Source: Mesostigma viride
Lineage: Eukaryota > Streptophyta > Mesostigmatophyceae > Mesostigmatales > Mesostigmataceae
Assembly (NCBI GenBank): GCA_009746045.1
Contig: RPFO01000114.1
Span: 547,219-611,218, forward strand
DNA length: 64,000 nucleotides
Direction of reading: 5' to 3'
The notes under the pieces were generated by a model that saw only the letters and a list, made by a program, of their open reading frames with translations, did not search any database and had not been told where the DNA came from. Shown here piece by piece: positions 1-10,879 of the stretch (position 1 is its first letter; every line of letters starts with the position of its first letter). The position numbers were made by a program, and so were the translations under genes.

Positions 1-1
1 T

Positions 2-88
2 CTACCGTACACCTACCAATTCTGTGTACAGGACTCTCTCAACTGTGCCTCCTGCATCGTGGACACCGGCACCAATAACTGCATGTAA
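2..88 (+). CDS. 3' terminal fragment of an unidentified gene
   Basis: An open frame runs in from the left edge for 28 codons and stops at TAA 86-88. The translated tail is rich in Cys and Asn, with the motif CASCIVDTGTNNCM at the end. It reads like the end of a secreted or disulfide-bonded protein, but it is too short to assign to a family. There is no hydrophobic segment. It would be convergent with the minus-strand dioxygenase gene, whose stop lies at about 244. The rest of the gene is outside the window. Confidence 0.35.
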   Translation, partial: LPYTYQFCVQDSLNCASCIVDTGTNNCM

Positions 89-243
89 ATTGGGAACATG
101 GATATGCCTGCATGCACGCAGTCACGTGTCTATTAATGAACTATAATTAATTAATTAATTATGATATGCCTTCAAAAGCCATGCGTATCTGATCAGCACC
201 CAACAACAGGCAAACTTCGCTTCAGCCAACTTTACGGACAGGT

Positions 244-3200
244 CTATTTCTTATCACGCAGGAACCAGCGATGCTGCGCGTCCAAATCCTTGGCCGTCAG
301 GAAGTTGCCGTGGACCCCAAACGGGACGCGCGCCGGCAGGACAACACGCGCCACCAGTGCCAGCTGGGGAGGGGAGCTGCCCTCTCCCTCGCCCACCTTG
401 TTACCTTCTTCCCCCCCGCCCACCCTCGCGTTCGCCTGCTTGGCGTCCCAAATGCACAGCTCCGACTTACCGCTCGCGTGGTCATGAACAATATCCATCA
501 GGTAGCCGTCGTCCTCCTCCACCGCCCCCTCACGCGCAACAAAGAGGGCCTCCCCCCCCAGCCGGTGGGGCCCGTAGTCGGCCACGGCCGCCACCGTGCA
601 GTTTTTCAGGTCCACCTTGACAAACCCATCGTACATGGGGAGCGCCTCCCCGCGCCGCATGAGGTAGGCGAACCGGCTGCCAGGGTGGCCCAGGTAGGCC
701 CGGTTGATGTCGTTGCGCTCCATGGCGGCGCCGCACGTGGCCGCGACCCGTTGGTGGGCCACGTGGCCAGTGGCCAGGTTGAGCGTCCACTTGGTCAGGT
801 GCGAGGGGGGTTCTTCGGAGAGGTGGATCGGGACAGAGCCCGGGTAGGACTCGAACATGCAGAAGAAGAGGGTCAGGACGGTCTCCTTGACCCCACCATC
901 ACGTGTGTGCGTCTCCTCCCACCCGTTCACGATATGCCACAGGAACCCGCAGGTGGCATTGTCCGAGAGCCAGCGAATGTCATGGGGGCCCGCGGGGCGG
1001 CGGGGGCACACACCGAATCGGATCTTGCAGAGGTCGTCCCAGACGGGGGCGGGGCGCCCCTGCGCCATGCCCCCAATGTCCATCCTGTGGCGGTGGTGGG
1101 AAGGTGAGCGTGGTGGTGGTGGTGGGAAGGTGCGCGTGGTGGTGGCGGGAAGGTGGGCGTGGTCCATGGAAGTTAAGATTGGCTGGTGAGTCCTGCCGTC
1201 CTTGTCGAGATGAAATTATGCACACAGTCTGCATAATGAACGGCTCAATGGTAGATGCAGAAGGGTTTTGGAGAGAGAGGAGGGCAGGCGGGCTGGGGGC
1301 CCGGCGGGCGGGCGGGCAGGCGGGTGGGCGGGCAGGCAGGCGGGCAGGCAGGCGGGCAGGCAGGCAGAATGGGGTGGCTGGGAATGGACGAACAAAGGGT
1401 GGCCCCATCCCATCTGCAACAGTTGAGCCGTAGGACAAGAAAACCGCCAGCAGCACCGGACACACAGGTTGTTAGGGACACGAATTGGCAACCCAATCAC
1501 GTACGAAAGCATGGGGTAGTAGTACTATGCCAAACACGCCTACCGCAGGCGACACCAGAAGCTTTGAACATGATAAGGTCACCAGCAATTTATCCCAAGC
1601 ACGTACTAATCCCTAAACCCTAAACAGAAATGGGGAGAAGGGGCGAGGGGGAATGCTGACCCCATGAGCAACCAGTCCCCGTCGCACCCTGGCCCGAGCC
1701 CAAGGAAAACAGCTGCTGGCAACCGCCGTTGTAGCCCCAGAAGTTGACCCCCCCCCCCCCCCCCCCCCCCCCACACTTTATTAATTCACCCTACATTAGT
1801 CCGCTGCCACCTGCAGCCCAGCACTCGAGACCTGAAATGGGAGGCCCTGAACTATGAACCCCAAGCCCGACCGTACATAAAAGACACAATTTCTAATCAC
1901 ACAATCCCCACATGAACTGCTCCATCGCCCCCACCCCACGCCTACTAAACACCCACTAAGGGGTGACATCTATAAACCATCGCATGTTTCGGCAATCCCC
2001 CACACCAGTGGTCCACCAGAACATACCTGCGACCTCAACCCTTTTCGGAATCCCCCATTTTCGGAATCCTCCTTCCCTACCTCGATCGTGCAACCTTGCA
2101 CCCGTATACTTCATGTCAAGCGGTCCGTCGCCAGCGACAATAGCCTATGACATGGAACAGGGACAGCATTTGGGCCAAAAGGCCATGCCTATCACCCTAG
2201 TTTTCCTGCATACTAGTGCACGCCCACACCCACGCAAACAGCCACCCGTACTCCCCCCCTCTCCCCCTCCCCCCCAACCCCCACCCCCCCTCCTCATCGT
2301 GGCCCAAGAATGGAAAATCACCCCCTCACTTTGTCAGATGGTCCACCAACGCAGTGGCCCAAACATCCCACATCCCACATCCCACATCCCCCCACCCCCC
2401 CCACCCCCACACACATCTCACACACAAACACACAGTCCAACGCACCCAGCCTAGGCCCTATGCACATGCCCTTTCTTCCCCTTTTCCCCCCCCACCTCAT
2501 CGAGTGGTCCACCACCACCGCATAGTTCTCGGTCAGAAAGTAGTCGTGCAGGAGCAGCGGCGACTGGACACCAGGCGGCGATGCGAGGGGGAACCTGGTC
2601 AGGTGGGCCAGCTCGCCCTGCGGCGTGAGCGCACCGAACAGAACGACGCTGTCATCCGACTGCAAGTAGCCACTCTCGCTCCCACCCTTGCTCGCATGGA
2701 CCTCCTCACCACCCTTGCTCCCACTCTTGCTCGCATGGGCGCCCTCGCCACCCATGCTCGAGCCATCACTGGTTTTATTGCCAGCATCCAACACCGCCAA
2801 TGATGGTGATGATGGTGATGACCCTGGTTTGGTCGCCCCATCAGCGGTCGCCTGCGGACGCCCACCGTTCACTATTTCTGGCGCACGACCCCCGTTGACC
2901 CGTTCTTGCTGTTGCGGATTCCTTTCTGGATGCTTGGGGGGCCCTGCGGGGGCAGCATTAGCCGCGGGTGGGGGGGCAGAATCAGCCGTGGCTGTGGGGG
3001 ATGGAGGTACCCGCTTGGGTGGCGGCGAGTATTTTGGGAGGCCGAAGAAGTAGAGCTCCCCCGTGCGCGGACAGATCTTGTGGTGGGCGGTGAACGCGGC
3101 CAGCCGCTCGTCGCCAAAGTTGTCAAAGTCCCCCACCGCGTCGACTTGGCCGGTGGAGGGGTTGATCGAGATCTGGAGGGGGGGAACGACCTCCACCTGC

Positions 3201-4441
3201 GGTTGGGGGGGCAGTCCACTCCAAAAATGAGAACTTCTATTACATTTTAGTATGAGCAATACCGGCGTGTTGGAGGGGGGGCAATGACCTCCACCTGCGG
3301 TTGGGGGGAAATTCATCACATAAGACTGGGAGACACTAAATTGGGACAGTGGATTGATGTCAAAGAATAATATATCTACAAACCAGCCCGCTGATGTGTA
3401 TAGATCTCTTTCCTGGGGCACTGAGAGCTCAAGGACGGGTGTGTCGTAGGCATGGGTTTGTTCTGGTTTGCTGGCTGAGGTTTATTTCCATGATTACCAT
3501 GGCTATGCGTGGGAGCCATTTCTTCCCGTCGCGTCCAGCACACCAGCTGCTTGCGCAAACATCCCTGGGATGAGGTGACCCGCGGGGCCCATGGGCTGCC
3601 TTGTGATATGCACGCATAAAAACGCTTGACTTACTTTCGAAGGCTGACACTGAGCTGCACATAATATAGCTAATCGCTATCTAGCTAACTTACAGGGCGG
3701 CACACCAGGCGGTTGCGGTCCAGCCACCTATAGTGGATTGCTGTATGAAGGGTTCAGACATTACGACAGGTATTGACAGGTTTTGACGGGTTGTGACAGG
3801 TGTCACTTCAGACTTACCTCCCTCAAACCGAAGCTTGGCATGAATACTACATAGAGAGAATGCTAACCTCTCACTATAACAACAACTATAATGATTACTA
3901 CAAAAAGAGAGTGCTAACCTCTCACTATAACAACAACCACAATGATTACTATTATTTATTGCTATTATTGCCAGGCATCCCAGCACCTTACCTCGGCGAA
4001 CATCTTGCCGCCGATGTATAGAGTGTTGGTGCTCGGGTTGAAGGGGTAGTCCACGTGGGCTGGGTGGCCCTCGTCTGACTCGAGCGCCTTGCGCCACCCC
4101 ATGAGCGTCATCAGTGCCGGCATGCCGCCACCAAACAGCAAGCCAGTGGTGACGGGGAATAGATCCCGGCCGGCTGCCAGATTCGCCCTTGCCCGTTCCG
4201 ACATAATCCACGACCGCGCATAGTATAAAGCGTTGCCATGTGACAGCCGCACCGTGTGCAGCATGGCATCGCCATCGAAGAAATGAATGGGACCGGCCGG
4301 GGGGTGGAATCGCTGGTTGGTCCCGTTGCGCAGGTACAGCCCGTCGATGTCGGGGGGGATGGAACCTACCACGGTCAGGTGGGGGGAGGGGTAGCAGGCG
4401 TCGCCGTCGACGGGGGTGAAGTTGCCGAGCTGGAAGGGGTT
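244..4441 (-). CDS. Carotenoid cleavage dioxygenase (multi-exon)
   Basis: This is a non-haem iron enzyme of the carotenoid oxygenase (RPE65/NCED/CCD) family, which cleaves polyene double bonds of carotenoids or apocarotenoids with O2. Exons read so far: 4441-3992, about 3219-2496 and 1084-244. The first carries the N-terminal signature (DGLYLRNG, FFDGDAMLH). The second carries FTAHHK and LLHDYFLTENY. The last carries LWHIVNGWEE, EEDDGYLMDIVHD and PARVPFGVHGNF. Together they supply all four iron-binding His positions of the family (AHHK, LLHD, LWH, VHG). The intron 2495-1085 has donor GTGGGG and acceptor CACAG, and joins AG|G in frame. The exon ending at 3992 (donor GTAAGG) leads well into the SGLPPQ reading of the next exon, but the exact acceptor near 3219 is unresolved by one base. 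Exon two has an inserted low-complexity Pro/Ser/Gly/Ala stretch of about 110 residues after the first His motif. Substrate and cleavage site cannot be told. No transit peptide was identified. Confidence 0.87.
1280..1372 (+). repeat. G-rich simple repeat (GCGG/GCAG type)
   Basis: Degenerate tandem GCGGGCGG/GCAGGCGG units lie in the large intron of the dioxygenase gene. They make spurious Gly/Arg and Pro/Ala frames on the two strands. Confidence 0.85.
1748..1772 (+). repeat. Poly-C run of 25
   Basis: An uninterrupted run of C sits inside the dioxygenase intron. The length is likely to be uncertain in the assembly. Confidence 0.95.
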
Positions 4442-4760
4442 CTGGTATGGGTATGTGACACCGCGCACCGTTTATTATGGTGAGCCATTAGTGGCTGCCC
4501 AGCTGGCAGGGGTTCTGTAATGTACAGCGCACAACGGTTACAGTGAACCATCAAGTGTTCAAGAAAACAGTGCTGAAGTTGCCCAGCTGTGAAAAAACAT
4601 AGCACACAGTCATTGTAGTATGGCATTACAGTGACTGTTAGTGTTGCCCAGCTGGACGGGGTTCTGCTATGGTGCAAGCGCGCAACGGTTACAGTGAACC
4701 ATCAATTGTTGAAGAGAACTGTTAGCGTTCTCCCAGCTGGAAGGGGTACAATTACAGTGT
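4442..4760 (-). repeat. Duplicated splice-acceptor/exon-start segments in the dioxygenase intron
   Basis: On the minus strand the real exon begins CAG|AACCCCTTCCAGCTCGGCAAC. Degenerate copies of this piece recur upstream in the intron at about 4494-4517, 4578-4590, 4644-4667 and 4728-4748, spaced about 70-85 bp. Several keep an AG just before AACCCC. The surrounding bases are also similar, so a block of acceptor plus exon start appears to have been tandemly duplicated and to have decayed. Confidence 0.7.
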
Positions 4761-5095
4761 AAGGTACAGTGCACAGTTTTACAGTACCGGTACCAGTAGT
4801 GGCCAGTAGTATTGCATGATAGTGAACCTTCACCTTCAGCAGCTGTCATCACAGCGCACAGTTTTACAGGTGATATAGCGCTAGTAGTATAGCATGATGG
4901 TGGAACATGAGTGCGTATTCAGCCTGGTCGGGGTCTGTGATACTCAAAATTACAGCAATAAATACAGGAGTGCTGTGATTGGCATTGCAGCGGCATTACT
5001 GCGGTGCCCATCATAGTGCACTGCTAGCATGTTGCGTTTATGGTGGCGAATCGAGCAATGGTAGAACCCTGGCACCATTGTGGCAAGTACATTAA

Positions 5096-5330
5096 GCATG
5101 GCAAGAGATTACTTAAAGCATACCAAGAGAATACTAAGAGATTACTTGAAGCATACCAAGAGAATACTAAGAGATTACTTGAAGCATACCAAGAGAATAC
5201 TAAGAGATTACTTGAAGCATACCAAGAGAATACTAAGAGATTACTTGAAGCATACCAAGAGAATACTAAGAGATTACTTGAAGCATACCAAGAGAATACT
5301 AAGAGATTATTACGTAAAGCATACCAATAG
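5096..5330 (+). repeat. 33-bp tandem repeat, about seven copies
   Basis: The unit contains TTACTTGAAGCATACCAAG and AATACTAAGAGA. Copies are almost identical, with slight decay at both ends. Because 33 is a multiple of three it stays open in two frames, but nothing else suggests coding. It lies in the intron between the putative first and the second dioxygenase exons. Confidence 0.95.
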
Positions 5331-5847
5331 GATGAGCTAACCCTGCTCTGCTGGAAGCTGCGCTGTGGTACTTATTGTGTACTACATATTTATGTTGCAA
5401 CTGTACGTTGTAACACTCCGCCGCCATGCACATATGCACAATCCAGGTCCCATGGAGGTGATGGCCCGCGCGATTCTGCTGGCAACTGCACAGCTACCAT
5501 CATTGATGAATGATCTGCAGTCACCGTCATCGTAACGGTCTCCCTATGCGGTACACACTATGGCCTTGCCGGTAGTTCCATAGTAACACATTCATGTGGG
5601 CATACACTTGTTTGTTTGGATAATAAACAGGCACCTCACCGTCGTTAGTTTGGGGGGCACTATTCCCTAGGGTACGAGTATTGGATGCATGCGGGTGCTC
5701 AATAACTTTATGCTAGCACCCCCTGCCCTCTAACTCTAAGGGTAGTACACACCGGCTTCCCTTGATCGTCCCCGAGCGCCCGCGTGCATCTGGCGCAAAA
5801 AAAGTGGGTATGTTCACTAATACTTAATGCATCCGTCAACGCCCCAC

Positions 5848-5950
5848 CTGCGCCGCCGGGTCCTGCGGCGTCCACTTTGGCAGGCTCTCGGCCGTGACAG
5901 TTGGCAGCTCTGAAGGCAGCGCGCACGCCAGGGACGACACATCCTGCACG
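5848..5950 (-). CDS. Putative upstream exon of the dioxygenase
   Basis: On the minus strand a short GC-rich frame ends in PKWTPQDPAAQ at a donor CAG|GTGGGG (exon edge 5848). The following exon starts in phase 0 with NPFQLGNFTPV after acceptor ACCAG at 4442. Joining the two gives a DPAAQ-NPFQLGNFTPV stretch that resembles the N-terminal DPAVQ..GNFAPV region of plant carotenoid cleavage enzymes, and the phases agree. The upstream boundary is a guess: an AG lies near 5951 in GCGTGCAG. No start codon was located, so at least one more 5' exon or a different start is expected. Confidence 0.4.
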
Positions 5951-6058
5951 CGCCCCCAGCACACAGATGATGTCACCACAGCAAAACTTGCACACATATG
6001 TCTCCACATAATTGGTTATATCAATGAGACAACAGTATGGCTGATGCCGGCGCAAGTT

Positions 6059-6240
6059 GGCCCAGCGATGTACATATGAACAAATAGTGGGTGATATCGC
6101 ACATAGAAACATAAATGATTATATATGATGGCAGCACTGATGTTGGCCCAGTGATGTACATATGAACAAATAGTGGGTGATATCGCACATAGAAACATAA
6201 ATGATTGTATATGATGGCAGCACTGATGTTGGCCCAGTGA
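6059..6240 (+). repeat. 86-bp tandem duplication
   Basis: Two full units and the start of a third, beginning at 6059, 6145 and 6231 with GGCCCAG. The copies differ at only a few bases. Both full copies contain GATGTACATATGAAC and a GTGGGTGATATCGCACATAG stretch. No coding signal. Confidence 0.95.
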
Positions 6241-6688
6241 TTTGTATATGGACACATTTTTATGAATGGTCCCATCTTTGGCGCCATGCAGCATGTGAAC
6301 AGGAATGAAAATTGTCGCCACAGGAGTGAGTACAAGGAAAAGTCGGGTCGCCAGAATTAGCTATTTGTTGCCACAGGAGTGGTTCGCCTTTTGTCCGGTG
6401 CCAGCACATGTCATCAACCGTGATGCACACGTTCCCGCATGGTCCGCGCCAGCACGGAATGTGAGGCATGCATCAATTTAATGTATACATGGACACATGG
6501 CTGGTGCCACTATGCCTATAGAGACACACGATGTCTTTGGCCGGTGCCACTATGAACATGAAGCATTGATCATTGGTTCAACAGCCAGCGTCAACATATA
6601 GAGAGCAGAATAAGACCGGGATGAAATAGAACAGAACAAGGGTTGGGAGGAGAGCTGGGATAAACCCCAGCAGCATTAAACCGTACTC

Positions 6689-6737
6689 GGTCCGATTTGA
6701 AGGACTGAGTTTTTCTCAGTCCTATTTAACGGACCGC
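6689..6737. repeat. Hairpin 1 of the AGTCC..GGACT family
   Basis: An inner stem AGGACTGAG (6701-6709) pairs with CTCAGTCCT (6715-6723) around a TTTTT loop. An outer stem CGGTCC (6689-6694) pairs with GGACCG (6732-6737). The arms match imperfectly in between, giving about 22 paired positions. Confidence 0.8.
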
Positions 6738-7809
6738 GTTTGTGGCAGAACTAGCTCAGATTCTAGCAAACGTTCGAAGATTCTGTATGGACCAGATTCC
6801 AGCTCTAGATTTGTCACGCGCACACCTGGTTAACTCTACTTTTGGACACCTGGACAGGGACCTACAGTCAAGGAAAGTAGGCGGAGTACCATGGCCAAAC
6901 GAGGACGACTTGAATAAAAATTATTGACGTCCGCAGCGATGGTTGCGGACACAACTGACTGGGGCGAGAGCATGACTCAACATTTTGGACTGAAACTTTG
7001 TACTAGGCATCATCCCTATAGGTCTGATACATGCTAATATCCTAGCCATCCAATATTTGCAAGTGCGCAGCTATGTCTCGAGGTGATGTCTGCAGCAAAT
7101 CGCATGAGCAGCCAGGGGGTGATACTGCGAGCTCTCGTTGTTGCACGGCAAAGCAAGTGCAAATATTTGAGCATGGATGAGTTCGGTACGGGGTTCCTAG
7201 CGTAATTCTTCATCCATGGCATTCAGCACATGCTTGAGGCTACGTTCGTGAGGTGGGCGTGCTAGCTCCCGCAAAATAATCTGCGGTTTCGCCCAGGTAC
7301 GTTTTAGCCTTATAGCATGTCTCAGTGACCGCATATGTGTGATTTATTGTTTCGATACCAAAATCGGGGCTGTACTCGAGGGTTTATGAGTGTCTTTTTG
7401 TCGCTATTGCTTCTGCGCATTGGCTTGTGATGGTTGGTTAGTAGTACTACCTTGGCCAGATTTTGGACGGTATTTGATTGCTTTTAGCGTATGCTGCAAC
7501 AACTGTTGGTATCACGACAGATATCGTTTGTAATAATGATGAGGGTGATGATACGATGCTGTCCCTTGCTTTAACAACTCAGGGCGAGTTTTTGTGCCCA
7601 GTTCTTGGCATGCGTCTTCTCAGTTTGCTGGCCAAGTCCGCTTTGTTTGTGCACGAGACATGGACATGCCTGGGATCTGCTTGCACTAAAGCACCAGCAA
7701 GTAACTACTACTTTCGTTTCTTTCCTTTTTGCTTTTATTTTGGAGTTGTTTAAAGCATATAGGATGCTTGGTTATGAGCTTCTCGCAAGTGGCACTCTTC
7801 ACATGCAAT

Positions 7810-7836
7810 ATGTGTAGAAGGCAGCCTTCTACACAT
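7810..7836. repeat. Isolated perfect hairpin
   Basis: ATGTGTAGAAGGC and its exact complement are separated by a single A, giving a 13-bp stem. There is no U-run or gene next to it that would make it a terminator. Confidence 0.8.
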
Positions 7837-8002
7837 GCTTTATGCCCCATGGCGCTAGCTTTACAATATTATTTAGGATGAGTTGCGGACAGTGTTATAA
7901 GCTGGAAATGTGTTGGAGGATGCATATCTTGCTAGCTATGATGTTTTGTGCCACGTTGGGATAGGCAACCTGAACGGTAGAACTAACCAACCACCCCCCC
8001 AA

Positions 8003-8028
8003 AACCCAGTCCTATTTTTAGGACTGAG
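8003..8028. repeat. Hairpin 2 of the AGTCC..GGACT family
   Basis: CAGTCC (8007-8012) pairs with GGACTG (8021-8026) around TATTTTTA. The core matches hairpin 3. Confidence 0.7.
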
Positions 8029-8382
8029 TCACTTGGGCTGGCTCACTTTGCTAGCTGGCGCACTTTGCTAGTCTAGCTGGCGTGTAGAGCTTTGTAACAT
8101 TCCATGAAGTCAGTGTTCCTATGGCCTTCCTAGGATTATCTCCATCTGCCATCGAAATTCCAGGGTCTATATATTTGAAAAACAGCCACTGATGCATTAT
8201 ATACATGCCAAATCCCATTTTCCCGTACCCCCCTGGGGTTGGCGCTATTTATAGCACCCAACAGTCATAGATATGTGACCAGTGGAATGTCCCCAAAGAA
8301 ATTCACCATAAACGCATGCTTCGTACCACGGGGTAGCCAGAAATTCTTTTTTGGCCATAGAGAAAAATATTTGAAAAGATGT

Positions 8383-8414
8383 GCAACTCAGTCCGATTTT
8401 TAGGACTGAGTTGC
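8383..8414. repeat. Hairpin 3 of the AGTCC..GGACT family
   Basis: A perfect 12-bp stem, GCAACTCAGTCC with GGACTGAGTTGC, surrounds the 8-base loop GATTTTTA. Confidence 0.85.
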
Positions 8415-10753
8415 TACGGTTGAAGGGTTAACGCCAGAGGAACACTTGGTGCGGGTTGAATCAGCCCAATCGGGGAAGGGCGGCTGGACACATCAGTGCA
8501 TTACACTAGTGAACGTTGTGCCGTACCACTGCCCTCGGATATTTTTGCCTTCATGCACACCATCGATGCGTACCATGCCGCCTCGCCCGTGCGCCTGCGC
8601 GGCGACCCCGTCCCGCCCGCCTTCACCCAGAGATGCCATTTCCTCAGCTCAAGCGATCCTGGCCATAGGCGAGAGGTGTCAATGAATTCTTGCACACATC
8701 CATGTGTTAACCCCTCGATGTTTCCACCACGCCGCGCTTGTTACCAGACGAGCGGTTGCTGGCCGCCGATCGGTCATTTCGGCAGGCGAATAGGCAGGCT
8801 GACTCATCAGCGATTTCTGAGTCTACAGCACAAAAGAGAGATTGCATGTCAGCTAGATCGCTAGCTTGCGGCTGGGTACGCGTGATTCCCGGCCAACGCA
8901 TCGACAGAGCAACAGGAATCGATGAGCTTGCGTGTGCCTGGTCGGCTGCCTTGCAGGCATCCAGAGACTTTATACTGCATGTACCTAATAAAAACTAGAC
9001 GTTTTATGATATGGCCATTCAATGATCCACGCTTACCAGTCGCGAATCGAGCAGGCGATTCCAAGCCTACAACCTAAACTTGTGATACTAGAACGAACGC
9101 TGTTTCAAACGGCCAGATCCGCGCGGGCAAGAATGGCGAGTTTGCGTCGTGACCAGCTACGGCGCAACGTCGACACCAACGCCCGGGATACCGCCAAATA
9201 CTAAATCCAGATTTCCTATGCATCTGCTCCACCGCTGCAATTTCCCGACGGTACTGCCTGCAGAAGGCCCGCAGGAAATTCGGCAGAAGCTTGAACGGCC
9301 AGATGCGTGAATTGGGTTCGCACAAGCATTACAGTACATACAGTAGTGCTGTATAGACGAGGCAGCGGAGCCGGTGGAACGCCGCTCTGTCAAAGCTCTC
9401 TACCTACCTATCTGTTTTTAATATAGTTGGATACAGCAGAAAATCTGGGTGAAATCCTGCTGCGAAACCGAGAATAATAATAATTATTATTACCGGTGTA
9501 ACGTGTTGTTGTTGTTGAAAAAAAAATGGTAAATCGTAAAATTATCCGGCGGAGCCAGGGTGTAATAGGGAATTTAAAATTTTTTTAATTATCCAATTAT
9601 GGACCAGAACAGGACCAGAGATATAACATTGCGTAGTAGATTTTCGGGTTCAGTTCAGTTCAGTTGTTTCCCACGCCGCACATGGTAGTAGATTTTCTGT
9701 TGTTGTTGTGTTGTTGTGTCCCACGCCGCACATGGGCAGCAGAGAATCTATAGTGGCCGAGGGCCGGATATACCAGTATTCAGTATCGGTGGTGCTATCG
9801 GGGCACTGGGACATGGACGGTTGCATCATTTTTCGGGTACATGGGTATTTTATTAACCAAAAAGTATACTAAAATGTAGTAGATTCAAGCTAGCCTGAGT
9901 GCTGATCTCTCAGCGATCTCTTCAGGTCTGCTACTTGACAGCGAAACGACAAGAATACGCTATCTTGCTGGCAATTGACATGGCGTGCTCCAGGATGGCA
10001 AGTTTGCGTGACGTCAGGTAGGAACGCCGTGCAAGTGTAACCTTTCTGTCACTACCCTGACGGGAATATTGTCCAGAAGGAAGGCCGTACCAATTGCCGT
10101 GATTCGCCGTTGGCTAGAAGATTCTTGCACACGTTTGCCTGGCGGGGATCTTTTCCTGTCGCCACTCGCCAGAGCTGGCTGACTCAACCCCAGAAAGGTC
10201 ACGAGGCCTAAAATTGAAGGCGAGAACCAGGAAGGACGCAAACCTTCGTTTACCTTCGTTGCGACACATCACACACCCGACCCCTCGACTACGTCTTATT
10301 TCCTTCTCCCTCCCAAATTCTATCTTTAAATAATTCTTGTAGAGGCCATTACTGGTTTCGGTGTTGAAAGCGGTATTTAATTCAGACGCAAACGATCGGC
10401 CCAAGAATAAGATGAGGTGCAATTGCCCTGGCGGTGCGTTGATGCTTCTCTCATAGCACGACCTGTTTTCTTTCCTTTTTTTATGTCATCGCTGTTGTTG
10501 CGTGGGCTGAGTGGCTCATTTGTCAACATGCCATTATGATGCCATGCCATTAGTTTGGCTTGTATAACCATGGGCGCGTGGGGAGCGCCACGCATTCAGT
10601 TAGTCCCCGACATTAATTGTATACCTATGGTATTGCATTGGTTGTATTGCACCCACAGTGTTGCGCCCCGGCACCATGCTGTGGAGAGAGCGCTATGTGG
10701 CCTGCCCACTTGCGGCAGTGAGAGAAGCTAGGGCGCCCTCCCTCCTTCTCGTT

Positions 10754-10763
10754 GTGTATATAG
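10754..10763 (+). promoter_or_regulatory. Possible TATA box of the metallothionein-like gene
   Basis: GTATATAGGG lies about 125 bp before the coding exon, at a plausible distance from a short 5' leader. An ATG at 10841 follows but is in a different frame from the Cys-rich exon, so any leader would have to be spliced. This is inference from position only. Confidence 0.3.
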
Positions 10764-10879
10764 GGTTGAAGGTTCCTTTACTCTGTATTGGCACCCACGC
10801 GACGCAGTCACGTGCTTGTTAATAATTAATTGTAGAATACATGTCGAATTGTTCCATGTGCTTGCCACTACTTTTGCAG

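Larger units (their letters stand above)
5951..10753. other. Region without a convincing gene
   Basis: Nearly 5 kb without a frame that resembles a known protein. It holds an 86-bp tandem duplication (6059-6240), three related hairpins (6689-6737, 8003-8028, 8383-8414), one isolated perfect hairpin (7810-7836), a 16-bp direct repeat CCCACGCCGCACATGG near 9670 and 9720, and short AT repeats around 9475. At 8540-8635 there is a locally GC3-rich stretch readable as FMHTIDAYHAASPV, which could be an isolated exon or a gene relic. I could not place it in a family. Confidence 0.6.

Noticed and set aside
1605-1625. Interstitial telomere repeat (CCCTAAA twice)
   Set aside because: Two units are too few to separate from chance. 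Used only as a weak hint on lineage.
3690-3730. Small extra dioxygenase exon (WLDRNRLVCRP) between 3992 and 3219
   Set aside because: It has an acceptor TATAG and donor GTAAGT, but its 34-base length breaks the phase between the flanking exons, and its peptide does not match the family, where the FAE-SGLP junction reads directly.
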